Positions 1-7,036 of a DNA stretch of 20,131 nucleotides are shown here, piece after piece. The first letter of the stretch is position 1. Each line of letters starts with the position of its first letter. The stretch is from UMGS1601 sp900553335. Its GTDB lineage: Bacteria > Bacillota > Clostridia > Oscillospirales > Ruminococcaceae. The notes beneath the pieces were generated by a model. The model did no database searches and had not been told where the DNA came from. It worked only from the letters and a program-made list of their open reading frames with translations. The stretch lies in contig CALEUW010000036.1 in the NCBI GenBank assembly GCA_937920725.1, positions 1 through 20,131 of the forward strand, in the 5' to 3' direction. The translations under genes and the position numbers were made by a program.

Positions 1-111
1 GCACAGGGTTATAAAGTCGTAACGGTAAATAAAATAGCGGATAAAACCTGCGAAAATTTAGAGTATATTTTAGAATTAGATGATAAATTGAAAAGAACGG
101 ACGGTGATTAG
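1..111 (+). CDS. 3' end of an unidentified gene (partial)
   Basis: The frame is open from the window edge and ends at TAG (109-111), leaving 36 C-terminal residues that end in a charged tail (KLKRTDGD). The fragment is too short for a family assignment. It is read in the same direction as the late genes and sits directly before a tiny ORF and the Cys-rich gene, so it probably belongs to the same phage transcript. The upstream part is outside the window. Confidence 0.5.
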   Translation, partial: AQGYKVVTVNKIADKTCENLEYILELDDKLKRTDGD

Positions 112-165
112 ATGTTTCAGGCGTACATACGAGTTTTGAAAGAGAAGCAAAAGAAAGGTGATTAA
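112..165 (+). CDS. 17-codon mini-ORF, doubtful
   Basis: An ATG directly follows the TAG of the preceding gene, and a TAA directly precedes the ATG of the next gene. It encodes MFQAYIRVLKEKQKKGD. Its 3' end carries the AAGAAAGGTG ribosome binding site of the next gene. It may be a translational-coupling leader or simply a spacer. There is no evidence that the peptide is functional. Confidence 0.2.
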   Translation: MFQAYIRVLKEKQKKGD

Positions 166-414
166 ATGAGCAAAAAATACACTACCCTTCCAAAACAATT
201 TCACTATTCCAAAAATGCAGATGTAAAATGCCCGTTTTTTATAAGTCGGGGAGAGCTTACAATACATTGTGAATCGGCAGTCAAAGACGGATATCACAAT
301 ATAACAACGTTTGACGAAAAATCAAAATGCAACGAACACAGAAAACGGTTTTGTGCAAGGGAATATGCAGATTGCCCGATATATGATTTGATTATGCGGA
401 AAGCCAAGGATTAG
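166..414 (+). CDS. small Cys-rich phage protein, zinc-finger-like
   Basis: 82 residues. The start is supported by AAGAAAGGTG about 6 bases upstream. Conserved-looking Cys/His positions are arranged as CPF near residue 22, a single Cys near 37, then CNEH, FC and CPIY in the second half, which suggests a small metal-binding fold. Proteins with a CPF(Y)...C...C...CxIY layout are common just upstream of terminase genes in Firmicutes phages (family knowledge from memory). The function is unknown; a transcriptional or packaging regulator is possible but unproven. The stop codon lies inside the loop of a terminator hairpin. Confidence 0.7.
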   Translation: MSKKYTTLPKQFHYSKNADVKCPFFISRGELTIHCESAVKDGYHNITTFDEKSKCNEHRKRFCAREYADCPIYDLIMRKAKD

Positions 415-432
415 TCTTTGGTTTTTTCTTTT
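401..432 (+). terminator. intrinsic terminator after the Cys-rich gene
   Basis: CCAAGG (404-409) pairs with CTTTGG (416-421) through one G-U pair. The stem can extend outward with A-U/G-U pairs, the loop is about 6 bases, and a T-rich run (422-432) follows. It would separate the upstream transcript from the terminase operon. Confidence 0.7.
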
Positions 433-488
433 TAGGGAATAAATGGGTAGTAATAATTAAATATCTATGCAAAAATAAAAAGAAAAGC

Positions 489-496
489 GGAGGTGA
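489..496 (+). promoter_or_regulatory. ribosome binding site of terS that overlaps the nominal GTG start
   Basis: GGAGGTGA is a near-perfect anti-16S match. The GTG at 493-495 lies within it and so cannot be served by it. The first in-frame codon at normal spacing (5 bases after the match) is ACG at 502-504. This site decides the start question for the small terminase gene. Confidence 0.7.
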
Positions 497-873
497 GCGC
501 AACGGCAAAAGGAAAATATCATAGGTGGCTTGAGCCGGAGGGGCTTACTTTGCTTACAGGCTGGGCGAGAGACGGATTGATCGATGAGCAGATAGCTCAT
601 AACATGGGAATAAATAAAGCAACGCTATATGATTGGAAAAAGAAATACCCTGACATTTCTGACGCCCTAAAAGAGGGAAAAGAAGTTGTTGATATACAAG
701 TCGAAAATGCTTTACTCAAAAATGCGTTGAACGGAAATATCACGGCACAAATATTTTGGCTGAAAAACCGCCGTCCTGATAAGTGGCGTGAAAAGCGTGA
801 GGTTGAAGTCAGCCCTAACGACAAGACTGTAAATGTTGTGGTACTGCCGGAGGTCGATAACAATGCAGACTAA
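493..873 (+). CDS. terS: terminase small subunit
   Basis: Recognises viral DNA and loads it on the large terminase subunit during packaging. About 126 residues. The N-terminal half carries a helix-turn-helix (GWARDGLIDEQIAHNMGI followed by TLYDWKKKYPDI). A helical oligomerisation region follows, ending in IFWLKNRRPDKWREK, typical of small terminases in Firmicutes phages. It lies directly before the large subunit and overlaps it by 11 bases. The start is ambiguous: GTG at 493 lies inside the Shine-Dalgarno sequence GGAGGTGA (489-496), whereas ACG at 502 has ideal spacing and sits where relatives begin with 'MAKGKY'. No ATG is available near here. Confidence 0.9.
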   Translation: MSATAKGKYHRWLEPEGLTLLTGWARDGLIDEQIAHNMGINKATLYDWKKKYPDISDALKEGKEVVDIQVENALLKNALNGNITAQIFWLKNRRPDKWREKREVEVSPNDKTVNVVVLPEVDNNAD

Positions 874-2257
874 TATAATATGGCAGCCGCAGCCGAAGCA
901 GGCGGAGTTTATGAAACGACCTGAGTTCGAAGCGCTTTACGGCGGTGCAGCAGGCGGCGGAAAGAGCGATGCACTGCTTGCAGAAGCATTAAGGCAGGTG
1001 AACATCAAAAACTACCGTGCGCTGCTGCTAAGAAAGACATATCCGCAGCTAAGAGAGCTTATAGACCGCTCCCGTGTGATATACGGCTTGGTATCACCTT
1101 ACGCCAAATACAATGACACAAAACACGAGTGGGTTTTTCCGAGCGGTGCAAAGATAATCTTCGGCAGTCTTAACCACGAATCGGACAGGTTCAACTATCA
1201 GGGACATCAATACGCTTTCATCGGGTTTGACGAGCTTACGCATTTTACATATGACGAATATATGTATTTGCATTCCCGGTGCAGATGTGCGGACTCGAAT
1301 ATCAGATGCTACATACGGGCAACGGCAAACCCCGGCGGAATAGGGCACGGCTGGGTGAAGGCACGGTTTATAACTGCCGCAAAGCCTCTTGAAACGATAA
1401 CGGAAACGGTCAATGTTGTGGGTTGGGGAGAGGTCAAGAGAAGCCGTGTGTTTGTACCGAGTACGGTTTTTGACAATCAGGAATTATTAAAAAACGACCC
1501 GAATTATATTGCTAACTTGGCTTCATTACCTGAGGCGGAGAGAAATGCGCTTTTATACGGCAACTGGGACAGCTTTTCGGGACAAGTATTTTCAGAATGG
1601 CGAAACGATCCTGCACATTACGCTGACGGCAAATATACCCACGTTATAAATCCGTTTAGGATACCGTCCTATTGGGTGATTTTGAGGTGTTTCGACCACG
1701 GTTATACCAAACCGTATGCGTGCGAATATATAGCAATTGATACGGACGGAAAAATGTATATCTGCGGTGAGGTGTATGGCGGTGACAACAACATAGGTGT
1801 AAAACAAAATCCCACGGGAATTGCAAAAACCATATATGACTATGAAAAATCAATGTTTCCGAATAACAATATAATCGGGGTTGCCGATCCGGCTATTTTC
1901 GATCGCTCGAGGGGTGACAGCGTAGCGGATATGATGTCAAAAAGACCGTATTTATTGCAGTTTGACAAAGGCGATAACAACCGTCTTCCGGGCAAAATGC
2001 AGTATCACTACAGGTTTGCTTTTGACGATAACGGTGACTGCTTATTACAGGTCTTTAACACCTGCAAGCATTTTATACGAACTATCCCCGATTTGGTGTA
2101 TTCGGACAAGCGCCCCGAGGATATAGATACAGACGGAGAGGATCATATTTACGATGCGGTGAGATACGGTTTAATGACACGGGCGGTTACTCCAAGACCT
2201 AAACCTATAGACAAATTCGAGAGGTTTGACCCTCTTGATTTACATAAGAAAGGATAG
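863..2257 (+). CDS. terL: terminase large subunit
   Basis: ATP-driven DNA packaging motor with a headful/cos-cutting nuclease. 464 residues from ATG 863, chosen because GGAGGT at 849-854 stands 8 bases upstream; the upstream ATG at 833 lacks such a site. ATPase domain: Walker A GGAAGGGKS at residues 27-35, Walker B FIGFDE around 119-124, coupling motif ATANPGG around 153-159. The RNase H-like nuclease domain shows acidic residues in CFDHGY (D278), VADPA (D342) and EDHIYDAVRY (D427/D431). Length is normal for the family and nothing is broken. It starts within the last codons of the small subunit, so translation is coupled. Confidence 0.97.
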   Translation: MQTNIIWQPQPKQAEFMKRPEFEALYGGAAGGGKSDALLAEALRQVNIKNYRALLLRKTYPQLRELIDRSRVIYGLVSPYAKYNDTKHEWVFPSGAKIIFGSLNHESDRFNYQGHQYAFIGFDELTHFTYDEYMYLHSRCRCADSNIRCYIRATANPGGIGHGWVKARFITAAKPLETITETVNVVGWGEVKRSRVFVPSTVFDNQELLKNDPNYIANLASLPEAERNALLYGNWDSFSGQVFSEWRNDPAHYADGKYTHVINPFRIPSYWVILRCFDHGYTKPYACEYIAIDTDGKMYICGEVYGGDNNIGVKQNPTGIAKTIYDYEKSMFPNNNIIGVADPAIFDRSRGDSVADMMSKRPYLLQFDKGDNNRLPGKMQYHYRFAFDDNGDCLLQVFNTCKHFIRTIPDLVYSDKRPEDIDTDGEDHIYDAVRYGLMTRAVTPRPKPIDKFERFDPLDLHKKG

Positions 2258-2262
2258 ATATT

Positions 2263-4224
2263 ATGCCAAAGAAAAAGCAAGATAAACCGATCAACGAAGA
2301 GCTTGACGAGGTGTTGACAAAAGAAGTGCCGAACATCGATTCAGACACCCTTTTTAAGCGCCACAAAAACACTATAGGCGCAGAAGGCAAAATAGGTGAT
2401 GAGTATGCTCAAAAAGGATATGAGCTTTTAAACGAGTACAAAAATCAGCTTAAAAGCGAAAAGGCGAGAATAATCGAAAATGAAAAGTGGTATCGGCTTC
2501 AAAACTGGCGTGTTATCGGACGTGACGAGCATGCAAGCACAGAGCAAAAAAGCACATCTGCGTGGACGCTTAACGCCATTGCAAACAAGCATGCCGATGC
2601 TATGGATAATTACCCCTCGCCGAACGTCCTTCCCAGAGAAAGCTCGGACGAGACAGCTGCCAAAATGTTATCGGAAATTATCCCTTGCATTTTGGACAGG
2701 AGGGATTACGAGGAGACCTACTCTGATCTATGGTGGTATAAGCTCAAACAGGGAACGTGCGTTACGAAGATATTTTGGAATCCCGACCTTGAAAACGGTT
2801 TGGGGGACATAGACATCAAAAAGGTTGACCTTTTGTCTTTGTACTTTGAGGCAACCGTAAACGATATACAGGACAGCACAAATATCTTTGAAACATCTCT
2901 TGTCGCAAAGGACGTTTTGGAGGAGCAGTATCCGTTTGTAAAAGAGCATTTGGACACGACAAAGGAGCTTTCGGACTTAAAGGAATATGACAGCATAAAC
3001 GGTGTGAAGTATAGCCGTATGGACGATAAAGTTGTGGTAATAGATTGGTATTACAAAAAACGCTCGGGCAGCAAAACTGTTGTGCATTACATAAAATTCG
3101 TTAAGGGCTGTATCCTGTATGCGTCGGAAAACGATCAGCAATACAAAGACAGTGGATTTTATGAAAGCGGTCTTTATCCTTATGATTTTGACCGTATGTA
3201 CATACAGGAAAGCTCTCCTCTCGGCTTCGGTTGTATCGATATTTGCCGCTCACCGCAGGAATATATCGACCGCCTTAATGATGTGATACTTAAAAACGCT
3301 CTCGTAACCTCACGACCGAGATATTTTGTCAGAGAAAATGCAGGGGTTAATATCGAGGAATTTACGGACGCATCAAAGGACATTGTGCATTATACAGGCA
3401 ATCTTGATGATATACAGCAGATAACAGCAAACTCCCTTCCCCCGATTTACGCCACGATCTTAAACAATAAAATAGACGAGCTTAAAGAAACTGTCGGCAA
3501 CCGTGATTTTTCTCAGGGCGGAACGACAAGCGGAGTAACGGCGGCATCTGCCATAGCTTCACTTATGGAGGCAGGAAGCAAGCTGAGCCGTGACAATATA
3601 AAATCCTCTTACCGCAGCTTTACGAGGACTTGTCACAAAATAATTGAGCTTATCAGGCAGTTTTACGATATTGAGCGCTGCTTCAGAATAACGGGTGATG
3701 ACGGCAAGAACGAGTATGTAACATTCCAAAGCTCTATGATAGGCGCAGAACAGAGAACGGTGGGCAACGAGATATTTGAGCGTGTTCCGATCTTTGATAT
3801 AAAGGTCTCCGCGCAAAAGTCAAATCCTTTCAGCGTTGTTTCTCAAAACGAGCTTGCATTGCAGTTTTATCAGCTTGGATTTTTCAATCCTCAAATGGTT
3901 GATCAGTCGCTTGCTTGTGTTGATATGCTTGAGTTTGAGGGCAAGAGCAAAATTGTTCAAAAGATACAGCAAAATGGGACTATGTACACTCAGCTTCAGC
4001 AGGCTATGCAGACTATAGCAATGCTCCAGCAGCAGCTTACAGGTCAGGCGCAGACTGTACCACAGGCAGGACAGCAGGTGGGACAACCGATGCCGCAGGG
4101 AGGTTCGGAAAACTTGAGACAGCTTGAAAACAATTCGCTTGGCAGAGCGGTAAGCGACAGCAAAAACGCACGGGTAAACAGGGCAAAGGAGTCAGCACAG
4201 AAAGCGGCAACGCCAAAGGCATAA
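2263..4224 (+). CDS. portal protein
   Basis: Dodecameric ring at the capsid vertex through which DNA enters and leaves. 653 residues, in the range of the larger P22-like/podovirus-type portals. The start is supported by AAGAAAGGA at 2247-2253. A charged N-terminal extension (about residues 1-40) precedes a region rich in conserved aromatics (KWYRLQNWRVIGRDEH, then DLWWYKLKQGTCVTKIFW). A helical middle contains the SGVTAASAIASLMEAGSKLS segment, and the C terminus is Gln-rich and probably disordered or coiled (QQAMQTIAMLQQQLTGQAQ). Position between terminase and protease/scaffold fits. Assignment rests on context and overall sequence character, not on a catalytic motif. Confidence 0.88.
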   Translation: MPKKKQDKPINEELDEVLTKEVPNIDSDTLFKRHKNTIGAEGKIGDEYAQKGYELLNEYKNQLKSEKARIIENEKWYRLQNWRVIGRDEHASTEQKSTSAWTLNAIANKHADAMDNYPSPNVLPRESSDETAAKMLSEIIPCILDRRDYEETYSDLWWYKLKQGTCVTKIFWNPDLENGLGDIDIKKVDLLSLYFEATVNDIQDSTNIFETSLVAKDVLEEQYPFVKEHLDTTKELSDLKEYDSINGVKYSRMDDKVVVIDWYYKKRSGSKTVVHYIKFVKGCILYASENDQQYKDSGFYESGLYPYDFDRMYIQESSPLGFGCIDICRSPQEYIDRLNDVILKNALVTSRPRYFVRENAGVNIEEFTDASKDIVHYTGNLDDIQQITANSLPPIYATILNNKIDELKETVGNRDFSQGGTTSGVTAASAIASLMEAGSKLSRDNIKSSYRSFTRTCHKIIELIRQFYDIERCFRITGDDGKNEYVTFQSSMIGAEQRTVGNEIFERVPIFDIKVSAQKSNPFSVVSQNELALQFYQLGFFNPQMVDQSLACVDMLEFEGKSKIVQKIQQNGTMYTQLQQAMQTIAMLQQQLTGQAQTVPQAGQQVGQPMPQGGSENLRQLENNSLGRAVSDSKNARVNRAKESAQKAATPKA

Positions 4225-4233
4225 GGAGAATTT

Positions 4234-4584
4234 ATGACAGGAATAAAGCTTGATATAAACGGTGAGAAAGTGTCGGCTGAAATAAGCGGACATTCCGGAT
4301 ACGGCGAATGCGGAAATGACATTGTCTGTGCAGCTATATCGGCTTTGGCGTTCACCTTGCGGTCCGTTTTTTGCGACAATACCACGAACGGCAATGCTTA
4401 TCTTTATGATGAACGGGTAGACGACGGATATATGGGATTTGACATGACAGTTCTTAAAAACCGTGAGCTTGTTATAGCACAGTTAAAGGCGGTTTTCAAA
4501 GGTTTTGAGCTGCTTGAGGAAAATTATCCCGAAAATATCAAAACCGTGATTATAAACGCCGACAGGACGGGTAAACAAGTGTAA
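4234..4584 (+). CDS. prp: Prp-family cysteine protease (prohead protease)
   Basis: 116 residues. The family signature is complete: GHSGYGECGNDIVCAAISAL, giving the expected catalytic pair His20 and Cys32 (the S. aureus enzyme uses H22 and C34). Prp removes the N-terminal extension of ribosomal protein L27 in Firmicutes by cutting after an LQFF sequence, and in S. aureus it also processes phage 80alpha capsid and scaffold (established knowledge). Here the gene sits between portal and scaffold, the usual place of a prohead protease, and the next two genes carry matching cleavage sites at their N termini. The stop of the portal gene overlaps the AAGGAG ribosome binding site (4223-4228). Function in head maturation is inference but strongly supported by context. 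Confidence 0.92.
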   Translation: MTGIKLDINGEKVSAEISGHSGYGECGNDIVCAAISALAFTLRSVFCDNTTNGNAYLYDERVDDGYMGFDMTVLKNRELVIAQLKAVFKGFELLEENYPENIKTVIINADRTGKQV

Positions 4585-4619
4585 AATAAAATTAATCGCA
4601 AAACGGGGAATAAGTCGGT

Positions 4620-4647
4620 TTAACTATTCGGATTATTTCTTTATACT
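4620..4647 (+). promoter_or_regulatory. possible sigma70-type promoter before the scaffold gene
   Basis: The 107-base gap between protease and scaffold holds TTAACT (4620-4625) and TATACT (4642-4647) with a 16-base spacer. The -35 matches 4 of 6 bases and the -10 matches 5 of 6. It could boost scaffold and capsid expression. The rest of the gap contains only a 4-bp hairpin (4662-4675) and the AGAAAGGA ribosome binding site of the scaffold gene. AT-rich DNA gives such matches by chance. Confidence 0.25.
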
Positions 4648-4691
4648 TGTGACAATGACACGCCGGAAAGACGGCAGAAAGGACTCTTTTT

Positions 4692-5636
4692 ATGGAAACA
4701 ACTGAAAAACTGCGGTTTTGCTTGCAGTACTTTGCCGAATCCGGAACATCGGCAGGGGCAGCAGGTGACGGAGCAGCCGCAGAAAACGGCGTAAATGAAG
4801 CGGACATCGCCGGGTCTGCAAGAAACGGAGATTACGGAGATTTGTTTTTATCATCTGACGAGGTGGAAGAAAATAATGACATCGTAGACTCAGAGGAAGC
4901 TTCGTTCTCATCGCAAGAAAGGGAAGAAACCTTTGACGACCTGATAGGCAAAAACGGAAGATTTCGTGAAGAGTACGAAAAACGCACTCAAAAGCTTATC
5001 CAAGATCGCTTGAAGTCAAGCAAGGGTGCAGAACAAAAGCTCAGCCAAGTGCAAAAGGCACTGGATTTGCTGAGCGTTCGGTATGGAGTTGATAAAAACG
5101 ACATATCGGCAATTACCGACGCTGTTTTGGGCGACAACGATTTGCTTGAGAGCAAAGCTAACGAAATGGGAATGGATTTGTCTGCTTACAGAGAGTTTAT
5201 CAAAACTCAGGCGGAAAACGAACGGCTTCACAATGAGATCAAGTCATTTAATTTGCAGGAGCAAAGCAAGCAAATACAAAATAGGTGGGTAGGAGAGGCA
5301 AAGCAAATGCAGGAGAAATATCCGAATTTTGATTTGCAAAATGAGATTGATACCAATGCTGAGTTTGCGGATCTGCTTACAAAGGGACTAGGCGTTGAAA
5401 AAGCGTATTCGATCACTCATCTTGACGAAATTCTAAGTAGCGTCAAAAATCAAACGGCGAGCGCTGCTAAGCAAGCCACGATCAACGACATACGAGCTAA
5501 GGGCTTGCGCCCAAGAGAAAATTCAGGTAACGGAGTTTCTTCTTTGAAGATTGCAAAATCGGTAAATGATCTTACCGATGAAGATCTTGACAAAATAAGG
5601 GAATTGACACGAAAAGGAGTGGAAATAACATTGTAG
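4692..5636 (+). CDS. capsid scaffold protein with Prp cleavage site
   Basis: Internal assembly scaffold for the procapsid. 314 residues, acidic and mostly helical. A low-complexity Ala/Gly/Glu N-terminal part precedes a FDDLIGKNGRFREEYEKRTQ segment (about residues 79-98) typical of scaffolds in Clostridia phages. Coiled-coil stretches and a basic C terminus (LTRKGVEITL) that could contact the coat protein follow. The N terminus contains KLRFCLQYFA (residues 6-15), a match to the Prp recognition sequence, predicting a cut between F14 and A15. It lies directly before the major capsid gene, the usual order. Ribosome binding site AGAAAGGA is about 8 bases upstream. Confidence 0.85.
   Translation: METTEKLRFCLQYFAESGTSAGAAGDGAAAENGVNEADIAGSARNGDYGDLFLSSDEVEENNDIVDSEEASFSSQEREETFDDLIGKNGRFREEYEKRTQKLIQDRLKSSKGAEQKLSQVQKALDLLSVRYGVDKNDISAITDAVLGDNDLLESKANEMGMDLSAYREFIKTQAENERLHNEIKSFNLQEQSKQIQNRWVGEAKQMQEKYPNFDLQNEIDTNAEFADLLTKGLGVEKAYSITHLDEILSSVKNQTASAAKQATINDIRAKGLRPRENSGNGVSSLKIAKSVNDLTDEDLDKIRELTRKGVEITL
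4707..4736 (+). other. predicted Prp cleavage site in the scaffold
   Basis: Codons 6-15 encode KLRFCLQYFA. The L-Q-[F/Y]-F-A core matches the L27-type Prp site; the predicted cut is between F14 and A15. Confidence 0.75.
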
Positions 5637-5637
5637 C

Positions 5638-5658
5638 TCCTTTTCAGAAAAGAAAGGA
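5638..5658 (+). promoter_or_regulatory. hairpin that could cover the capsid gene ribosome binding site
   Basis: TCCTTT (5638-5643) is complementary to AAAGGA (5653-5658), the core of the major capsid ribosome binding site, with a 9-base loop. The hairpin starts one base after the scaffold stop codon, so a ribosome finishing the scaffold would melt it. The stem is short and AT-rich, so this is tentative. Confidence 0.3.
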
Positions 5659-5666
5659 AGATAATA

Positions 5667-6680
5667 ATGTTAAAGACAAAATTTAATTTACAGTTTTTTG
5701 CAGACCCTTCTGCTGCGAATACAACATCCAGCCCTAAGCTTAAGGCTGAGATAAAGCAGTATTACGAAAAGGAGCTGCTTAAAAACTTCAAGCCGAATCT
5801 TGTGCATCTACAGTTTGGTGACAGAAAGCCAATGCCGCAAGGCAACGGCAAGAAGGTGGAATTTCGTAAGATCGTTCCGCTTTCAAAGAGTACTACTCCT
5901 CTTACAGAAGGTGTTACACCGGAAGCTATCGAAATGGCTTTCTCAAGCCTTGAGGCAGAGCTTAAGCAGTACGGAGGATTCACAAATTACACTGACGTTT
6001 TGAAATTTGCGTCGATCGACCCGGTTATTTCAACCTACAATGAGGAGCTTGCTTCTCAGGGTTCGCTTACTATGGACAGCGTATGCCGTGATGTACTCAA
6101 CACGACCACTAATGTCATGTACTGCTCAAGGGAAGCCGCAGACGGCACAGAAACGGCTGTTACAACTGTAGCAGGCATTGATTCAACTTGTGTATTTGAT
6201 CTCAAGGAGGTTTTCAAAGCAGCTAACATTCTTAAGCGCAGAAATGCAAAGAAGATAGGCGACAGCTTTGTATGTATTGCACACCCTGATGTTATCACAG
6301 CGCTTATGATCGCTAATATCGGCAAGGGCTGGATCGATGTAAACAAGTACTCAAACGCCGAAAAGATCTTTAACGGCGAAGTCGGAAAGCTTGGAGGCTT
6401 GAGATTTGTCGAAACAAGCGAAGCAAAGATCGAAGAGGTCGACGGCAAGGTAGTTTATAACACTCTTGTTATCGGCTCGAAGGCTTACGGAGTTATCGAC
6501 CCCGAAGGCATGGGCATGGAGAGCATTGTCAAAGATTTGGGAGAAACAGGCTTTGATCCACTCAATCAGAGAGGTACTATCGGTTGGAAGGCAATGCAGG
6601 CTACTTGCATTCTCAATCCTGAGTATCTTTTAAAAGTCGTCAGCTCGACAGACGTTGTAACAGGAGCTACGGCAAACTAA
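5667..6680 (+). CDS. major capsid protein, N4-gp56 family
   Basis: Forms the icosahedral shell (HK97 fold). 337 residues; ribosome binding site AGAAAGGAAG. After a cleavable N terminus the protein shows the features of the N4-gp56 capsid family: ELLKNFKPNLVHLQFG with GNGKKVEFRKI (E-loop region), a polar TPLTEGVTPE stretch, GGFTNYTDVLKFASIDPVI, and the IAHPDVITALM strand/helix in the second half. The N terminus MLKTKFNLQFFA is almost the L27 extension recognised by Prp; the predicted cut is between F11 and A12. It follows the scaffold by 30 bases. A strong stem-loop sits just after its stop codon. Confidence 0.93.
   Translation: MLKTKFNLQFFADPSAANTTSSPKLKAEIKQYYEKELLKNFKPNLVHLQFGDRKPMPQGNGKKVEFRKIVPLSKSTTPLTEGVTPEAIEMAFSSLEAELKQYGGFTNYTDVLKFASIDPVISTYNEELASQGSLTMDSVCRDVLNTTTNVMYCSREAADGTETAVTTVAGIDSTCVFDLKEVFKAANILKRRNAKKIGDSFVCIAHPDVITALMIANIGKGWIDVNKYSNAEKIFNGEVGKLGGLRFVETSEAKIEEVDGKVVYNTLVIGSKAYGVIDPEGMGMESIVKDLGETGFDPLNQRGTIGWKAMQATCILNPEYLLKVVSSTDVVTGATAN
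5679..5702 (+). other. predicted Prp cleavage site in the major capsid protein
   Basis: Codons 5-12 encode KFNLQFFA. This matches the NLQFFA core of the Firmicutes L27 extension. Cutting between F11 and A12 would release an 11-residue peptide. Confidence 0.85.
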
Positions 6681-6690
6681 GATTTTGACG

Positions 6691-6730
6691 GTCTTCCCCG
6701 GCGTTTATCCTCCTATCGTACGGGGAAGAC
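6691..6730 (+). repeat. perfect 10-bp inverted repeat after the capsid gene
   Basis: GTCTTCCCCG (6691-6700) and CGGGGAAGAC (6721-6730) are exact inverted copies around a 20-base loop. The loop contains CCTCC (6709-6713), which is complementary to a Shine-Dalgarno core. The hairpin is followed by A-rich rather than T-rich sequence, so it is not a normal terminator in either direction. A role as 3' stabiliser or processing site for the abundant capsid mRNA is possible. Confidence 0.75.
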
Positions 6731-6757
6731 AAAATAAAAAAGAAATGGAGAATATTT

Positions 6758-6979
6758 ATGGCAGACAAGAAAACATTTGATATTTTTATACCAAAGGACC
6801 CTTACGATAAGGCTAAAAAGCAGACTTTATATGCTGCGGTAAACGGAGAGGGCTACTATTTTGAGCGTGGAAAGACTCATAAGGTGTCAAAGCCATTTTA
6901 TGATGTTATTTCATCTTCGTTGGCAGCTCAGGCAAAGGTCGATGAAAGGATTTTGGAGCTTGAAAATATCAAGATGTAG
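6758..6979 (+). CDS. small protein downstream of the capsid gene, unknown function
   Basis: 73 residues, charged and without membrane segments: MADKKTFDIFIPKDPYDKAK, then a YFERGKTHKV stretch, ending in a short helix (KVDERILELENIKM). The start is supported by ATGGAGAA about 8 bases upstream. Small proteins of this kind regularly follow the major capsid gene in Clostridia phages and may decorate or stabilise the head. No specific family could be recognised from sequence alone. It is closed off by a strong terminator. Confidence 0.75.
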   Translation: MADKKTFDIFIPKDPYDKAKKQTLYAAVNGEGYYFERGKTHKVSKPFYDVISSSLAAQAKVDERILELENIKM

Positions 6980-6986
6980 GAAAACA

Positions 6987-7014
6987 GGAGGGCGGCTTAG
7001 TGTCGCCCTTTTTT
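6987..7014 (+). terminator. intrinsic terminator between head and tail blocks
   Basis: GGGCG (6990-6994) pairs with CGCCC (7004-7008), extendable by A-T and G-T pairs, with a 9-base loop, and is followed by TTTTTT. It lies 8 bases after the stop of the 73-aa gene, inside an otherwise continuous late operon. It would reduce or stop read-through into the connector and tail genes. Confidence 0.88.
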
Positions 7015-7036
7015 AATATGAAGGGAGCAAAAGCCA

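Noticed and set aside
833..862. Upstream ATG at 833 as the start of the large terminase subunit
   Set aside because: It adds ten residues unlike the family, lacks a ribosome binding site, and ATG 863 has GGAGGT at ideal spacing.
3847..3888. LALQFYQLGFF in the portal protein as a third Prp site
   Set aside because: It lacks the LQ[F/Y]FA core, lies deep in the chain and is preceded by no L27-like context.
4044..4394. 116-codon ORF on the minus strand
   Set aside because: It lies opposite the portal C terminus and the protease, whose motifs are clear. It has no ribosome binding site support and looks like an antisense shadow, as do the other minus-strand frames.
4662..4675. GCCG/CGGC hairpin before the scaffold gene as a terminator
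   Set aside because: The stem is only 4 bp and the T run that follows at a distance overlaps the ribosome binding site spacer.
6691..6730. Inverted repeat after the capsid gene as an intrinsic terminator
   Set aside because: It is followed by A-rich sequence on the + strand and by no T run on the minus strand.
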